A DNA stretch of 9,923 nt from TMP-24 sp031376305 (GCA_031376305.1 JANMDM010000156.1:1-9923), one strand, 5' to 3'. Numbered from the stretch's first letter, positions 1 to 5,385 are shown. The notes: generated from the sequence alone by a model not told the origin. Numbers and translations: made by a program.

Positions 1-66
1 CTTTTTGATCTCATCCGCGGTGGCGGATTTGGTCAGGCCAAGGACCGCATAGGGATCATCTTTCAT
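1..66 (-). CDS. J-domain (DnaJ-like) protein, N-terminal 22 codons only
   Basis: The minus-strand frame starts at an ATG at 66-64 and runs off the left edge. It reads MKDDPYAVLGLTKSATADEI and then KK. The D-PY-VLGL...A..EIK pattern is the first part (helix I and start of helix II) of a J-domain, the Hsp70-stimulating module of DnaJ and its relatives. The HPD tripeptide would lie beyond the edge, so co-chaperone activity cannot be confirmed. GGAAGG sits 5 nt before the ATG as a ribosome binding site. Because the J-domain is at the extreme N-terminus, this may be a full DnaJ/CbpA-type protein or a short J-domain protein. An FNR-type dyad lies about 65 bp upstream of the start. Confidence 0.75.
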   Translation of the reverse strand, partial: MKDDPYAVLGLTKSATADEIKK

Positions 67-129
67 CACAGCCTTCCCGCGCCGTTGCGGCACCATCCGA
101 CCAGTATGCGCGCGGCGGAGGCGCCCGCC

Positions 130-143
130 TTGACCTGCGTCAA
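130..143. promoter_or_regulatory. FNR/CRP-type dyad TTGAC-CTGC-GTCAA
   Basis: The sequence is TTGACCTGCGTCAA, a perfect inverted repeat. It extends by C and G to an 8-bp stem, GCCTTGAC at 127-134 with GTCAAGGC at 139-146. It matches the layout of alphaproteobacterial FNR/FixK/FnrL boxes (TTGAY-N4-RTCAA). It lies in the 97-bp gap between the holin-like gene (which ends at 164) and the J-domain gene start (66), centred about 70 bp upstream of that start. It could therefore activate the J-domain gene on the minus strand. As RNA it would be an 8-bp hairpin without a U-tract, so a terminator role is less likely. Confidence 0.5.
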
Positions 144-163
144 GGCAGGGTCCGCAGGCGCGT

Positions 164-589
164 TCACGGTGCCTGGGAAATGCGGCGCGCCAGCACGAAG
201 GCCGCCGTAAACACCGCCATCGGCGCAAGGTCGACCGGGGCCGATGGCGCTGCGGGCGGGGGTGCTGCGGTCGGGGGTGCTGCGGTCGGGGGTATTGCCA
301 GGCCCGCTTCGATCGCGGCCGCCGACTGTCGCCGCGAGCCGATCATTCGGGCGGCAAAACCCAGCGCTGCTGCAACCGCCAGCAGGACTGTGCCCAAAAT
401 CAACCCCGCCGACGCATAGCCCAAGGTCCGGCTCAGGGCACCATAGACCGCGGCCAGCAGAAAGCCGGATCCCGCCAACACCGCCAATCCGGCGGTCAGG
501 ACAAGGCCCGCCTTGATCAGGGCCACGCGACAAGCCGCCCGAACCGCCACCGTTGATCGGGCAACTTCCTGACGAAGCGCTGCCATCAT
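164..589 (-). CDS. Holin-like / YqjE-type membrane protein
   Basis: The protein has 141 aa. An N-terminal amphipathic helix (residues 2-22) precedes two hydrophobic spans at about 27-50 and 57-80. A basic patch (RMIGSRRQ, 81-88) and a Pro/Ala-rich linker follow (about 99-118). The order helix, two TMs, charged tail resembles the phage-holin-superfamily 3 / YqjE proteins, which are not phage lysis genes but accompany DUF883 proteins. The ATG at 589-587 overlaps the TGA of the DUF883 gene (ATGA), so the two are translationally coupled, as in the E. coli yqjD-yqjE pair. A second ATG lies directly after the first. The Pro/Ala linker is encoded by a 15-bp tandem repeat. The family call rests on topology and neighbours; the function in the membrane is unknown. 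Confidence 0.65.
   Translation of the reverse strand: MMAALRQEVARSTVAVRAACRVALIKAGLVLTAGLAVLAGSGFLLAAVYGALSRTLGYASAGLILGTVLLAVAAALGFAARMIGSRRQSAAAIEAGLAIPPTAAPPTAAPPPAAPSAPVDLAPMAVFTAAFVLARRISQAP
249..293. repeat. 15-bp in-frame tandem repeat (three units)
   Basis: The units are 249-263, 264-278 and 279-293. The last two are identical (GCTGCGGTCGGGGGT) and the first differs at one base. They lie in the holin-like gene and encode the repeated PPTAA/PPPAA motif of its Pro/Ala linker. A 15-bp unit keeps the frame when copies are gained or lost. The repeat also leaves long open frames on the opposite strand, which are not genes. Confidence 0.9.
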
Positions 590-897
590 CGGCGGGTCAG
601 GGCACCCAGCAGCAGCCCCATGCCCGCCGCCAGTCCCAAGGCGATGTAAGGGTTTGCAGCCACAGCGCCTTCCAGCCGCATGTCGGTGTCATGGCCTTTG
701 CGGCCGACATACAGGGCCGCTTCGGTCATGCCGTCACTGAGGTCCTTCGTCAGCGTCTGGCTGCGATGCTTGGCCGACGCCGCCACCGTTGCGGCAAGCT
801 TGGCCAGCTCCTCGCGCACCGCCGCAAGCTGCGCCACGACTGCATCATAATCGGCGCCAGGTGCGGCGGTTTTTGTGCTCATGTTTTCAACGGCCAT
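586..897 (-). CDS. DUF883 (YqjD/ElaB-type) membrane-anchored protein
   Basis: The protein has 103 aa. A long charged and Ala-rich helical segment (about residues 18-80) includes the stretch VAQLAAVREELAKLAATVAA, which is likely to form a coiled coil. A short C-terminal membrane segment follows (NPYIALGLAAGMGLLLGALT) and ends in two arginines. This helix plus glycine-rich C-terminal anchor is the hallmark of DUF883. E. coli members YqjD, ElaB and YgaM are stationary-phase inner-membrane proteins, and YqjD binds ribosomes. AGGAG lies 7 nt before the ATG at 897, which supports this start over the in-frame Met at residue 6. The stop overlaps the start of the downstream holin-like gene. The 78 bp upstream separate it from the DUF3185 gene on the same strand, so one operon is likely. 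Confidence 0.85.
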   Translation of the reverse strand: MAVENMSTKTAAPGADYDAVVAQLAAVREELAKLAATVAASAKHRSQTLTKDLSDGMTEAALYVGRKGHDTDMRLEGAVAANPYIALGLAAGMGLLLGALTRR

Positions 898-975
898 GTC
901 ATGTCTCCTGACAAAGTTTCAAAGGCGTTTGTGGGGAACCGGCGGCCCGCATTCGGGCCTGAGTGGAACTCATCG

Positions 976-1188
976 CTAGGCGCTGCGGTTTCCGAAAAGA
1001 AAAAGCGCGCCGCCACCTACCACTGCGGCGACACCGGTGATCAGGTACCACATGGTCGAATTGGTATAGCGGCCACTGAGGGTTTCGGCCAGTTGCTCGA
1101 TCGGCGCGTTCGATGCCTGCCAGGCGATGGCCAACAGCACCGCGCCCAGAACAAGGCCGACAAGACCGATGATTTTGGGTATTGGCAT
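976..1188 (-). CDS. DUF3185-type small membrane protein
   Basis: The protein has 70 aa and two hydrophobic spans, at about residues 5-25 and 46-66. A short polar loop (residues 26-45) with NAPIEQLAETLSGRYTNST joins them. Two TMs around a loop beginning after a Gln/Ser and containing a TMWY motif at the second TM fit the DUF3185 family, whose function is unknown. AAGGAG lies 7 nt before the ATG at 1188. It is the first gene of the minus-strand run DUF3185, DUF883, holin-like, so its promoter should lie in the 1189-1719 gap. No EcfG motif was found there. Confidence 0.75.
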   Translation of the reverse strand: MPIPKIIGLVGLVLGAVLLAIAWQASNAPIEQLAETLSGRYTNSTMWYLITGVAAVVGGGALFLFGNRSA

Positions 1189-1519
1189 GGGGACACTCCT
1201 TTAAGGTCAGCGCGAGCCCCTGGGGCCAGTGCCAAGCGATTGGCCGAGCGACGCGGCGCGGTGCCCCGTCATCTGGCGGCTTGAAAGCAGGAGACGCTTT
1301 TTCCGCCGTCAGCGCACTAACGTGGATCAGCCGGGGCGACCCCGGCCAGAATATGCGCCGACAGGTTGGGCTGACTGCCTTGCAAAGCGATCAGTCCCGG
1401 AAGTTTCGCCATAACCAATCTACATCAGTATCCGAACTCAGTCGGCGGTCTAGGGTATGACATGGCCATCGAACAATTGGCGGCCATGATGTTGTGTCTG
1501 AGTTTGAGTTGAGTATGAG

Positions 1520-1573
1520 TGAGCCACGCTCCGCGTTGAATCGCCCCCAAGTACGAACGCGGGGCGTGGTTTA
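1520..1573 (+). ncRNA. Possible structured RNA element (long hairpin)
   Basis: CCACGCTCCGCGTT at 1524-1537 pairs with AACGCGGGGCGTGG at 1556-1569. Thirteen pairs are Watson-Crick and one is U-G. Four more pairs outward (1520-1523 with 1570-1573) include two G-U pairs. All the wobbles work only in plus-strand RNA; on the minus strand they would be A-C mismatches. The 18-nt loop holds a run of five C. A Rho-independent U-tract does not directly follow. This could be a small RNA, a leader structure of the 78-aa gene, or chance in GC-rich DNA. Confidence 0.3.
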
Positions 1574-1668
1574 CTGAAAGATTGGTTGATTTACTGCCGA
1601 CGGCGCGCCGGATGGGTTCTGTCGATGGCAGGTCGCCCCGAACGCGTCAGCCATCCGGGGTCTTTCCG

Positions 1669-1698
1669 ATGACATCGGCAGCCGGTCGACGGTAAAAT
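1669..1698 (+). promoter_or_regulatory. Weak housekeeping-type promoter for the 78-aa gene
   Basis: ATGACA at 1669-1674 and TAAAAT at 1693-1698 are separated by 18 bp and resemble sigma-70 -35/-10 boxes. Transcription would start near 1705 and leave about 15 nt before the ATG at 1720. The match is loose and the leader short, so this is only a candidate. Confidence 0.3.
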
Positions 1699-1719
1699 CA
1701 GTTGGAAAGAACCTGCAAC

Positions 1720-1956
1720 ATGCGCAAGATACCTGATGTGGCCGGAACCGCGGCCCTGGCGATCTGCGAGTCGCTGCTATTGGCGTTGAATGATCGGAAG
1801 ATTCTGCCGGAGAGCGAAATCCTTGGTGTCCTCCAGGACGCCGCAGCCGCCCATCACGAGGTGCCGGACGGGCACGAAAGGAAAGAATTGCATATCGCCG
1901 TGGCCGCGCTGATCGACGGGATACTGGCTGGCGGCAATTCCGTCCGCAGGCCCTGA
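1720..1956 (+). CDS. Small conserved-type hypothetical protein (78 aa)
   Basis: The protein starts MRKIPDVAGTAALAICESLL and continues into an acidic helical body that includes EILGVLQDAAAAHHE; a second helix near the end reads AVAALIDGILAGGN. There is no signal peptide and no membrane span long enough to cross a bilayer, so it should be a small soluble helical protein. I do not recognise a function, although the ICESLL...L..A..AH pattern feels like a recurring alphaproteobacterial small protein. The ATG at 1720 is preferred over an in-frame TTG at 1702, because GGAAAG at 1704-1709 fits the ATG and the TTG has no binding site. A strong hairpin follows the stop. Confidence 0.6.
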   Translation: MRKIPDVAGTAALAICESLLLALNDRKILPESEILGVLQDAAAAHHEVPDGHERKELHIAVAALIDGILAGGNSVRRP

Positions 1957-1958
1957 GG

Positions 1959-1995
1959 CGCCCAAGGCCGCGCCGATACGGTGCGGCCTTGGGCG
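1959..1995. terminator. Strong hairpin between convergent genes
   Basis: CGCCCAAGGCCGC at 1959-1971 pairs perfectly with 1983-1995. Three more inner pairs (one G-U) leave a five-base loop GATAC. The 16-bp stem begins 3 nt after the stop of the 78-aa gene and ends 26 bp before the end of the convergent DUF3309 gene. There is no T-run on either side, so it may act as a factor-assisted or bidirectional terminator, or protect 3' ends of transcripts. Confidence 0.55.
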
Positions 1996-2021
1996 GTACA
2001 TGAATGCGGATCGGCAGGGGG

Positions 2022-2177
2022 TCAAAGCCGCCCGGTAAGCACCAGGATCAGCACAATGATGACAATCAGGCCCAGGCCACCGCTGGGGCCATAGCCCCAT
2101 GAGGCGCTGTGCCCCCAGGTCGGAAGCACACCGACAGCGATAAGAACAAGGATGATCAGAAGAACGGTACCAAGCAT
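2022..2177 (-). CDS. DUF3309-type mini membrane protein (51 aa)
   Basis: The minus-strand ATG at 2177-2175 opens a 51-aa frame that starts MLGTVLLIILVLIAVGVLPT. It continues with WGHSASWGYGPSGGLG and a second hydrophobic span, and it ends in TGRL. Two short TMs flanking a Trp/Gly/Ser/Tyr-rich turn (WGYGPSGG) is the signature of DUF3309, a small-protein family whose function is unknown and which is common in Proteobacteria. AAGGAG lies 7 nt before the start. It lies downstream of the exported 163-aa gene on the same strand, separated by a 15-bp perfect hairpin. No EcfG promoter was seen directly upstream. Confidence 0.85.
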   Translation of the reverse strand: MLGTVLLIILVLIAVGVLPTWGHSASWGYGPSGGLGLIVIIVLILVLTGRL

Positions 2178-2212
2178 GGTTCTACTCCTTTGGTCGGGAT
2201 AGTTTTTTGGTT

Positions 2213-2247
2213 GGCGCAGAGTCGGGCACCGGGCCCGACTCTGCGCC
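2213..2247. terminator. Perfect 15-bp stem-loop between two minus-strand genes
   Basis: GGCGCAGAGTCGGGC at 2213-2227 pairs perfectly with 2233-2247 around a five-base loop. On the minus strand it follows the stop of the 163-aa gene by about 44 nt and precedes the DUF3309 start by about 35 nt. There is no U-tract after it in the minus-strand RNA (the next bases are CAACCAAAAAAC). A classic intrinsic terminator is therefore not shown; it may be an attenuator or an mRNA-stabilising processing site. Confidence 0.55.
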
Positions 2248-2291
2248 TCTGACTTTCGGGCTCCGCCCGTCCGGTTGCGGCGGCAGCCACC

Positions 2292-2783
2292 TCACTTTTG
2301 CAAGCGCAGCACGACAGCGTCGGCAAAGGCCGCGACCATTGCCTTGTAATAGTCGTCACTGCTGGCGGTCAGCGCGACCGTGTAAACGCCCTCGGCAAAA
2401 AACGGCAGCGCCTGGTCAATTGTCACGACCAGCTCATAGGTATCGAAATGGGTATTGTCCTTCAGGTCGCTGATCTTGACGGTTCCGGCCAGCTTCGAAT
2501 CGGCAAGCCCAACCGCTTCCTGAAAGGAATTGCTCAGCTCGACCTCCGAAAGGTCGACAGAGACGCGCATGCCGTCCTCGGCGATACGGTCCACCAGCCG
2601 CGCCGCCAAAGCGCCTTGCAGATCTGCGCCGAGATTGGCATAGCGCGCCGCAGCAGCCGGGTTCGTCACGGCCGTCAGATCGACCTGCACTTCGATTTCC
2701 TTGATCATCCCGTCCATCGCCGCATTGGCGCCGGTGGCCAGAAGCAATGCGAACAAAGCCGGATATAAGATATTACGAGACAT
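2292..2783 (-). CDS. Exported protein of unknown function (163 aa)
   Basis: The protein starts MSRNILYPALFALLLATGAN followed by AA. This is a signal peptide with a short basic n-region, a Leu/Ala core and an ANA-A cleavage site near residue 21. The mature part (about 142 aa) alternates predicted strands and helices and has no TM. It contains EIEVQVDLTAV, LQGALAARLVDRIAEDG, MRVSVDLSEVEL and a C-terminal helix AMVAAFADAVVLRLQK. It has no cysteine in the mature part and no lipobox. I do not recognise a family. The start at 2783 is preferred over a longer in-frame start at 2867, because GGAG lies 7 nt before it and the signal peptide begins there. An ATGTCA-TTT-TGACAT dyad lies upstream. Confidence 0.7.
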   Translation of the reverse strand: MSRNILYPALFALLLATGANAAMDGMIKEIEVQVDLTAVTNPAAAARYANLGADLQGALAARLVDRIAEDGMRVSVDLSEVELSNSFQEAVGLADSKLAGTVKISDLKDNTHFDTYELVVTIDQALPFFAEGVYTVALTASSDDYYKAMVAAFADAVVLRLQK

Positions 2784-2808
2784 TTTTGCACTCCGATGGT
2801 TTGGGCCA

Positions 2809-2823
2809 ATGTCATTTTGACAT
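2809..2823. promoter_or_regulatory. Perfect dyad ATGTCA-TTT-TGACAT upstream of exported gene
   Basis: The sequence is a perfect 6-3-6 inverted repeat 26 bp upstream of the start of the 163-aa exported protein gene. That position suits a repressor or promoter-proximal operator. No regulator can be assigned from the motif alone. Confidence 0.35.
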
Positions 2824-3017
2824 CTGCGACACATTTGGACTTTTCCACATGTGCGGTCCGGCGCCACTAATCTGGATCAGGAAACCGACAAGCAGATTTG
2901 GCGACATCAACATTTTCTGGTCACCCCGTGGCGTCCGGCTTGAATTGCCGCACCCTCACGGGCGCGCAAGGACAAGGCGCTGGGTGAATTTGCGCGCGGC
3001 GGCGGTTGGCACTGCAG

Positions 3018-4046
3018 TCAGGCCTCGGGTCCGACAAAATTATGCCGGTCTTGCGCGATCGTAATGATCCACAGCATCAGCGGAATTGCCACAAAGCCGC
3101 CAAGCGGCCCCCAAAGCCACATCCAGAACACCAGTGACAAGAAAACCATCAGCGGATTGACCGACAAGTTACGACCCACCAGAGCCGGGGTGATGAACTG
3201 ATTTTCCACCATGTTCAGGGCGATGAAGGCGATCGCCGGAAATGCCGATGCCAGCCCGTCGAAGGTGACAATACCGACAATAGCCAAAGCCAGCACCACC
3301 AGTGCCGGCCCGAGGTAGGGAATGAAATTCATCAGCGCCGCGAGCATGCCCCAGGTAATTGCCGACCCGGTTCCCAGCGCCGTAAGCGCTACCGCCAGGG
3401 CAGAGCCGAGGCCGACATTGATCACCGAGACGGTCAGGAAGTACCGGGCGACCCGACGTTCGGCCTGCATCAGCTGGCGCGCCACCGTTGCCCGATCTTT
3501 GTTCGGGCCGATCCGGCTGGCGAGCCAGGTGTAAATCTCGATCCGCGACAGCAGGAAAAAGAACAGCGACCCGCCAAAGATCGCCATCTGACCCACAAAC
3601 GACGGGGCAAGCCACAAGGCGTCGGTCACCGTCGGTAGCACGATGCCGCTTTCGGGCTGGGCCGGAACGCTGCCAGGGTCAATTGCGCGGCTGACCTGAT
3701 CGGACATGGCCACCACGGGGCGCACCAGTTCCTGAATCTGCACGATGGCACGGCGCAGTTCCAGCCAGATGCGGGGCGCCTGATCCGTCAGGTCGATGAT
3801 CAACGGTTGCAACAGCAGCAAGAGTCCACCCAGCAGGACAAGACCAAGAGTCAGACTGGTCAACGCCCCAACCTGCCGCGACACGCCGATGCGATCAAAT
3901 GCATCCGACATTGGCGACAGGATAACGCCGACCACCAGCGCCAACGCCAGCGGCGCAAAGACCCCCTGCGCGAGTTTCAACGCAACAAAAACTGCGATCG
4001 TTGCCAGGATGATCACCGACCACCGGGCGCCCGTTTCCAGCTTCAT
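3018..4046 (-). CDS. AI-2E family (UPF0118) permease
   Basis: The protein has 342 aa. Paired N-terminal TMs span about residues 10-48, with a third at about 60-83. A cytoplasmic or periplasmic helical segment follows (90-125), with TMs at about 147-168 and 203-225 and a C-terminal block of TMs from 230 to 331. Family signatures are NFIPYLGP (240-247), ENQFITPALVGRNLSVNPL (281-299) and the WGPLGGFVAIPL segment. Members such as TqsA and PerM export autoinducer-2 or other small solutes, or act as Na+/H+ antiporters, so the substrate here is unknown. A consensus EcfG promoter lies upstream, which puts it in the stress regulon. The leader is odd: the strong GGAGAGG site sits before an out-of-frame ATG 14 nt upstream. 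Confidence 0.9.
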   Translation of the reverse strand: MKLETGARWSVIILATIAVFVALKLAQGVFAPLALALVVGVILSPMSDAFDRIGVSRQVGALTSLTLGLVLLGGLLLLLQPLIIDLTDQAPRIWLELRRAIVQIQELVRPVVAMSDQVSRAIDPGSVPAQPESGIVLPTVTDALWLAPSFVGQMAIFGGSLFFFLLSRIEIYTWLASRIGPNKDRATVARQLMQAERRVARYFLTVSVINVGLGSALAVALTALGTGSAITWGMLAALMNFIPYLGPALVVLALAIVGIVTFDGLASAFPAIAFIALNMVENQFITPALVGRNLSVNPLMVFLSLVFWMWLWGPLGGFVAIPLMLWIITIAQDRHNFVGPEA

Positions 4047-4064
4047 GGTGCCAGCTTCATGGTG
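4037..4064. repeat. 14-bp tandem duplication across the permease start
   Basis: CCAGCTTCATGGTG occurs at 4037-4050 and again, perfectly, at 4051-4064. On the minus strand each copy reads CACCATGAAGCTGG, so the start codon region of the permease exists twice, 14 nt apart and out of frame with each other. Confidence 0.95.
4045..4060 (-). other. Five-codon upstream ORF MKLAP overlapping the permease start
   Basis: The upstream ATG at 4060-4058 reads ATG AAG CTG GCA CCA TGA. Its TGA (4045-4047) overlaps the permease ATG (4046-4044) as ATGA. The GGAGAGG ribosome binding site lies about 8 nt from this upstream ATG and about 22 nt from the permease ATG. Ribosomes should therefore load on the mini-ORF and reach the permease by termination-reinitiation. 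That the peptide is made is an inference. Confidence 0.6.
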
Positions 4065-4100
4065 AGTGCCTCTCCGGTGCGGCTAAAGGGCTGCGCTCAA

Positions 4101-4126
4101 AACGCACAGGCCGTAAGAATGGTTCC
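4101..4126 (-). promoter_or_regulatory. EcfG-type promoter for the AI-2E permease
   Basis: On the minus strand GGAAC (4126-4122) is followed after 17 bp by CGTT (4104-4101). This is a full match to the GGAAC-N16/17-CGTT consensus of the alphaproteobacterial GSR sigma factor. Transcription would begin near 4094, about 35 nt before the upstream ATG at 4060, so the mini-ORF lies in the leader. Confidence 0.75.
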
Positions 4127-4192
4127 CCCGCCTGTTCTTCGGCCGTTTCAGCGTCGCCGCCGGCTGTTGCTTTGGGTTTTTCAGGGGCCGGC

Positions 4193-4217
4193 GGAACCTT
4201 TCAGCGCCGCGCGGGTT
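4193..4217 (+). promoter_or_regulatory. Probable EcfG-type promoter (one mismatch) for the DUF1328 gene
   Basis: GGAAC at 4193-4197 and GGTT at 4214-4217 are separated by 16 bp; the -10 box differs from CGTT at one base. It points at the DUF1328 gene 49 bp further on, and it is back to back with the permease promoter, 66 bp apart. Confidence 0.5.
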
Positions 4218-4265
4218 CTACCAGCACGACACCTGTCCACATCGGATCGGGAAAAGGAAATCGCC

Positions 4266-4433
4266 ATGCTTCATTGGACCGTTGTTTTCTTCGTTATCGC
4301 CATTGTCGCGGGTTTGTTCGGCTTTACCGGCATCGCCTCGGCTTCGGTCGGGATCGCACAAATTCTGTTCCTGATCTTTGCGGTTCTGTTCATCGCTTCG
4401 CTGGCAATGCAACTGATCGGGCGCCGCAGTTAA
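4266..4433 (+). CDS. DUF1328 (YtjA-type) mini membrane protein (55 aa)
   Basis: The protein starts MLHWTVVFFVIAIVAGLFGF and continues TGIASASVGIAQ into a second hydrophobic span. It ends in QLIGRRS. Two TMs joined by a GF(T)GIA(S/A)xxxGIA(Q/K) turn define DUF1328, a family of tiny inner-membrane proteins of unknown role that often appear in stress regulons. AGGA lies 7 nt before the ATG at 4266. A longer in-frame start at 3807 would run antisense through the permease gene and is rejected. A weak EcfG promoter precedes it and a clear intrinsic terminator follows, so it is a monocistronic unit. Confidence 0.88.
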   Translation: MLHWTVVFFVIAIVAGLFGFTGIASASVGIAQILFLIFAVLFIASLAMQLIGRRS

Positions 4434-4466
4434 CTGCTTCACGATACTTCCTGACTGTCCCCAACT

Positions 4467-4494
4467 GCCCCACCAGCGATGGTGGGGCCTTTTT
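4467..4494 (+). terminator. Rho-independent terminator after DUF1328
   Basis: GCCCCACC (4467-4474) pairs perfectly with GGTGGGGC (4481-4488) around AGCGAT. One C and then five T (4490-4494) follow. It lies 34 bp after the DUF1328 stop and 15 bp before the end of the convergent phyR gene. There is no T-run on the phyR side, so it works for plus-strand transcripts. Confidence 0.92.
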
Positions 4495-4509
4495 GTCTGG
4501 AAATTGCGG

Positions 4510-5358
4510 TCAATGCCTTGACTGGGTGTCTTTGCGCTGCAGCGTTTCGGTAGATGCAAAGAACATGGCCTGACTGACGGCCGAGCGCACCTGTTCTTCA
4601 ACATAGGGCTTGCCGATCAGGAAGGTGGGTTCGGGGCGGGTTCCGGTCAGCAAACGATCCGGGAAGGCGGTGAGGAAAATCACCGGAATCTCGCCAAGGC
4701 TGGCCAGAAGATCGCGGACCGCATCAATGCCCGATGAGTTGTCTGCGAGCTTGATATCGGCCAGAATCAGATCCGGACGCTTACCGGCACCAAGTCGCAA
4801 AGCTTCGGCATGGGTGCGCGCAATGCCGGTGACATTATGGCCCATCGCGGTGACAATGCTTTCGATATCCATCGCGATGAAGGCTTCGTCTTCGATGATC
4901 ATCACCGCGCCGCAGACCGATTTTTCCATCTCGGTCAGGGCCGCCTGAACCAATTGCCCGCCATGCTCGGGCGGTATCTGCATGATCTGACCAAGTTCAC
5001 TCAGGCTGAACCCTTCGATGGTGTGTAACAGCAAGGCCTCGCGGCTGTCCTTGGTCAATCCGGTCAGATGCACCTGTGCCCGCCGCTCAAGGCTGTTGGT
5101 GTCGCCATCAGCAACCGGCGCCCCCGAGCTGGACCAGATCAGATGGAAGGCCCGAAACAAGGCTACGCGTGGGCTGATACTTGTGTCAAAGATCGAATCA
5201 TCCGCCAGAATCGCCTCAAGCGTGGCGGCCGCATAACGATCACCTGTGGACTGGTTCCCGGTCAGTGCCCGCGCATATCGGCGCAAAAACGGCAAGGACT
5301 GGGTGATCGGCCCCGAAATATCTGGCCTCCGGGTCTCCAGGGTTTTGGTGCCTGACAT
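4510..5358 (-). CDS. phyR: PhyR, anti-anti-sigma response regulator of the general stress response
   Basis: The protein has 282 aa in two parts. Residues about 15-140 form the sigma-like domain that mimics EcfG (LPFLRRYARALTG, SREALLLHTIEGFSLSELGQIM). Residues about 151-265 form a receiver. The receiver has the acidic pair E156/D157, phospho-acceptor D201 (LILADIKL), T230 in VIFLTAF and K250 followed by P, and it carries the PhyR-typical stretch FPDRLLTGTRPEPTFLIGKP. When D201 is phosphorylated, the sigma-like domain is known to open and bind NepR, which frees EcfG. The start at 5358 has AGGGA 6 nt upstream. The last ~18 residues are a polar tail beyond the fold. The gene is divergent from nepR-ecfG, and both arms share one symmetric promoter element. 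Confidence 0.97.
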   Translation of the reverse strand: MSGTKTLETRRPDISGPITQSLPFLRRYARALTGNQSTGDRYAAATLEAILADDSIFDTSISPRVALFRAFHLIWSSSGAPVADGDTNSLERRAQVHLTGLTKDSREALLLHTIEGFSLSELGQIMQIPPEHGGQLVQAALTEMEKSVCGAVMIIEDEAFIAMDIESIVTAMGHNVTGIARTHAEALRLGAGKRPDLILADIKLADNSSGIDAVRDLLASLGEIPVIFLTAFPDRLLTGTRPEPTFLIGKPYVEEQVRSAVSQAMFFASTETLQRKDTQSRH

Positions 5359-5385
5359 GCTGTGTCCCTATTGTTTATTCTTGGT

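Larger units (their letters stand above)
1189..1719. other. Long intergenic stretch (about 530 bp) with hairpins, no gene supported
   Basis: Between the divergent DUF3185 (minus) and 78-aa (plus) genes no frame has both a convincing start and protein-like composition. It does contain several dyads. GCCGGGG-CGA-CCCCGGC is at 1330-1346. A long stem with G-U pairs spans 1520-1573. CCGGATGG at 1608-1615 pairs with CCATCCGG at 1651-1658. CCGAT-GAC-ATCGG is at 1666-1678. The stretch is long for a simple divergent promoter region and may hold a small RNA gene or decayed sequence. No GGAAC-N16/17-CGTT promoter was found on either strand. Confidence 0.6.

Noticed and set aside
164..589. Reading the holin-like gene as a prophage remnant
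   Set aside because: No endolysin, spanin or other phage gene is nearby; pairing with DUF883 fits the chromosomal yqjD-yqjE type arrangement.
961..990. GGAAC-N16-CGGTT on plus near the end of the DUF3185 gene
   Set aside because: The -10 box is off consensus and the motif points into antisense DNA with no plus-strand gene near.
553..1284. Long plus-strand open frame (243 aa) over the DUF883 and DUF3185 genes
   Set aside because: It is antisense to two genes with good ribosome binding sites and clear membrane-protein composition; its own translation is Arg/His/Gly-rich with no domain.
5235..5257. Internal minus-strand EcfG-like motif within phyR (GGAAC and CGTT)
   Set aside because: The spacing is only 15 bp and the site lies inside the phyR coding region, so it is probably chance.
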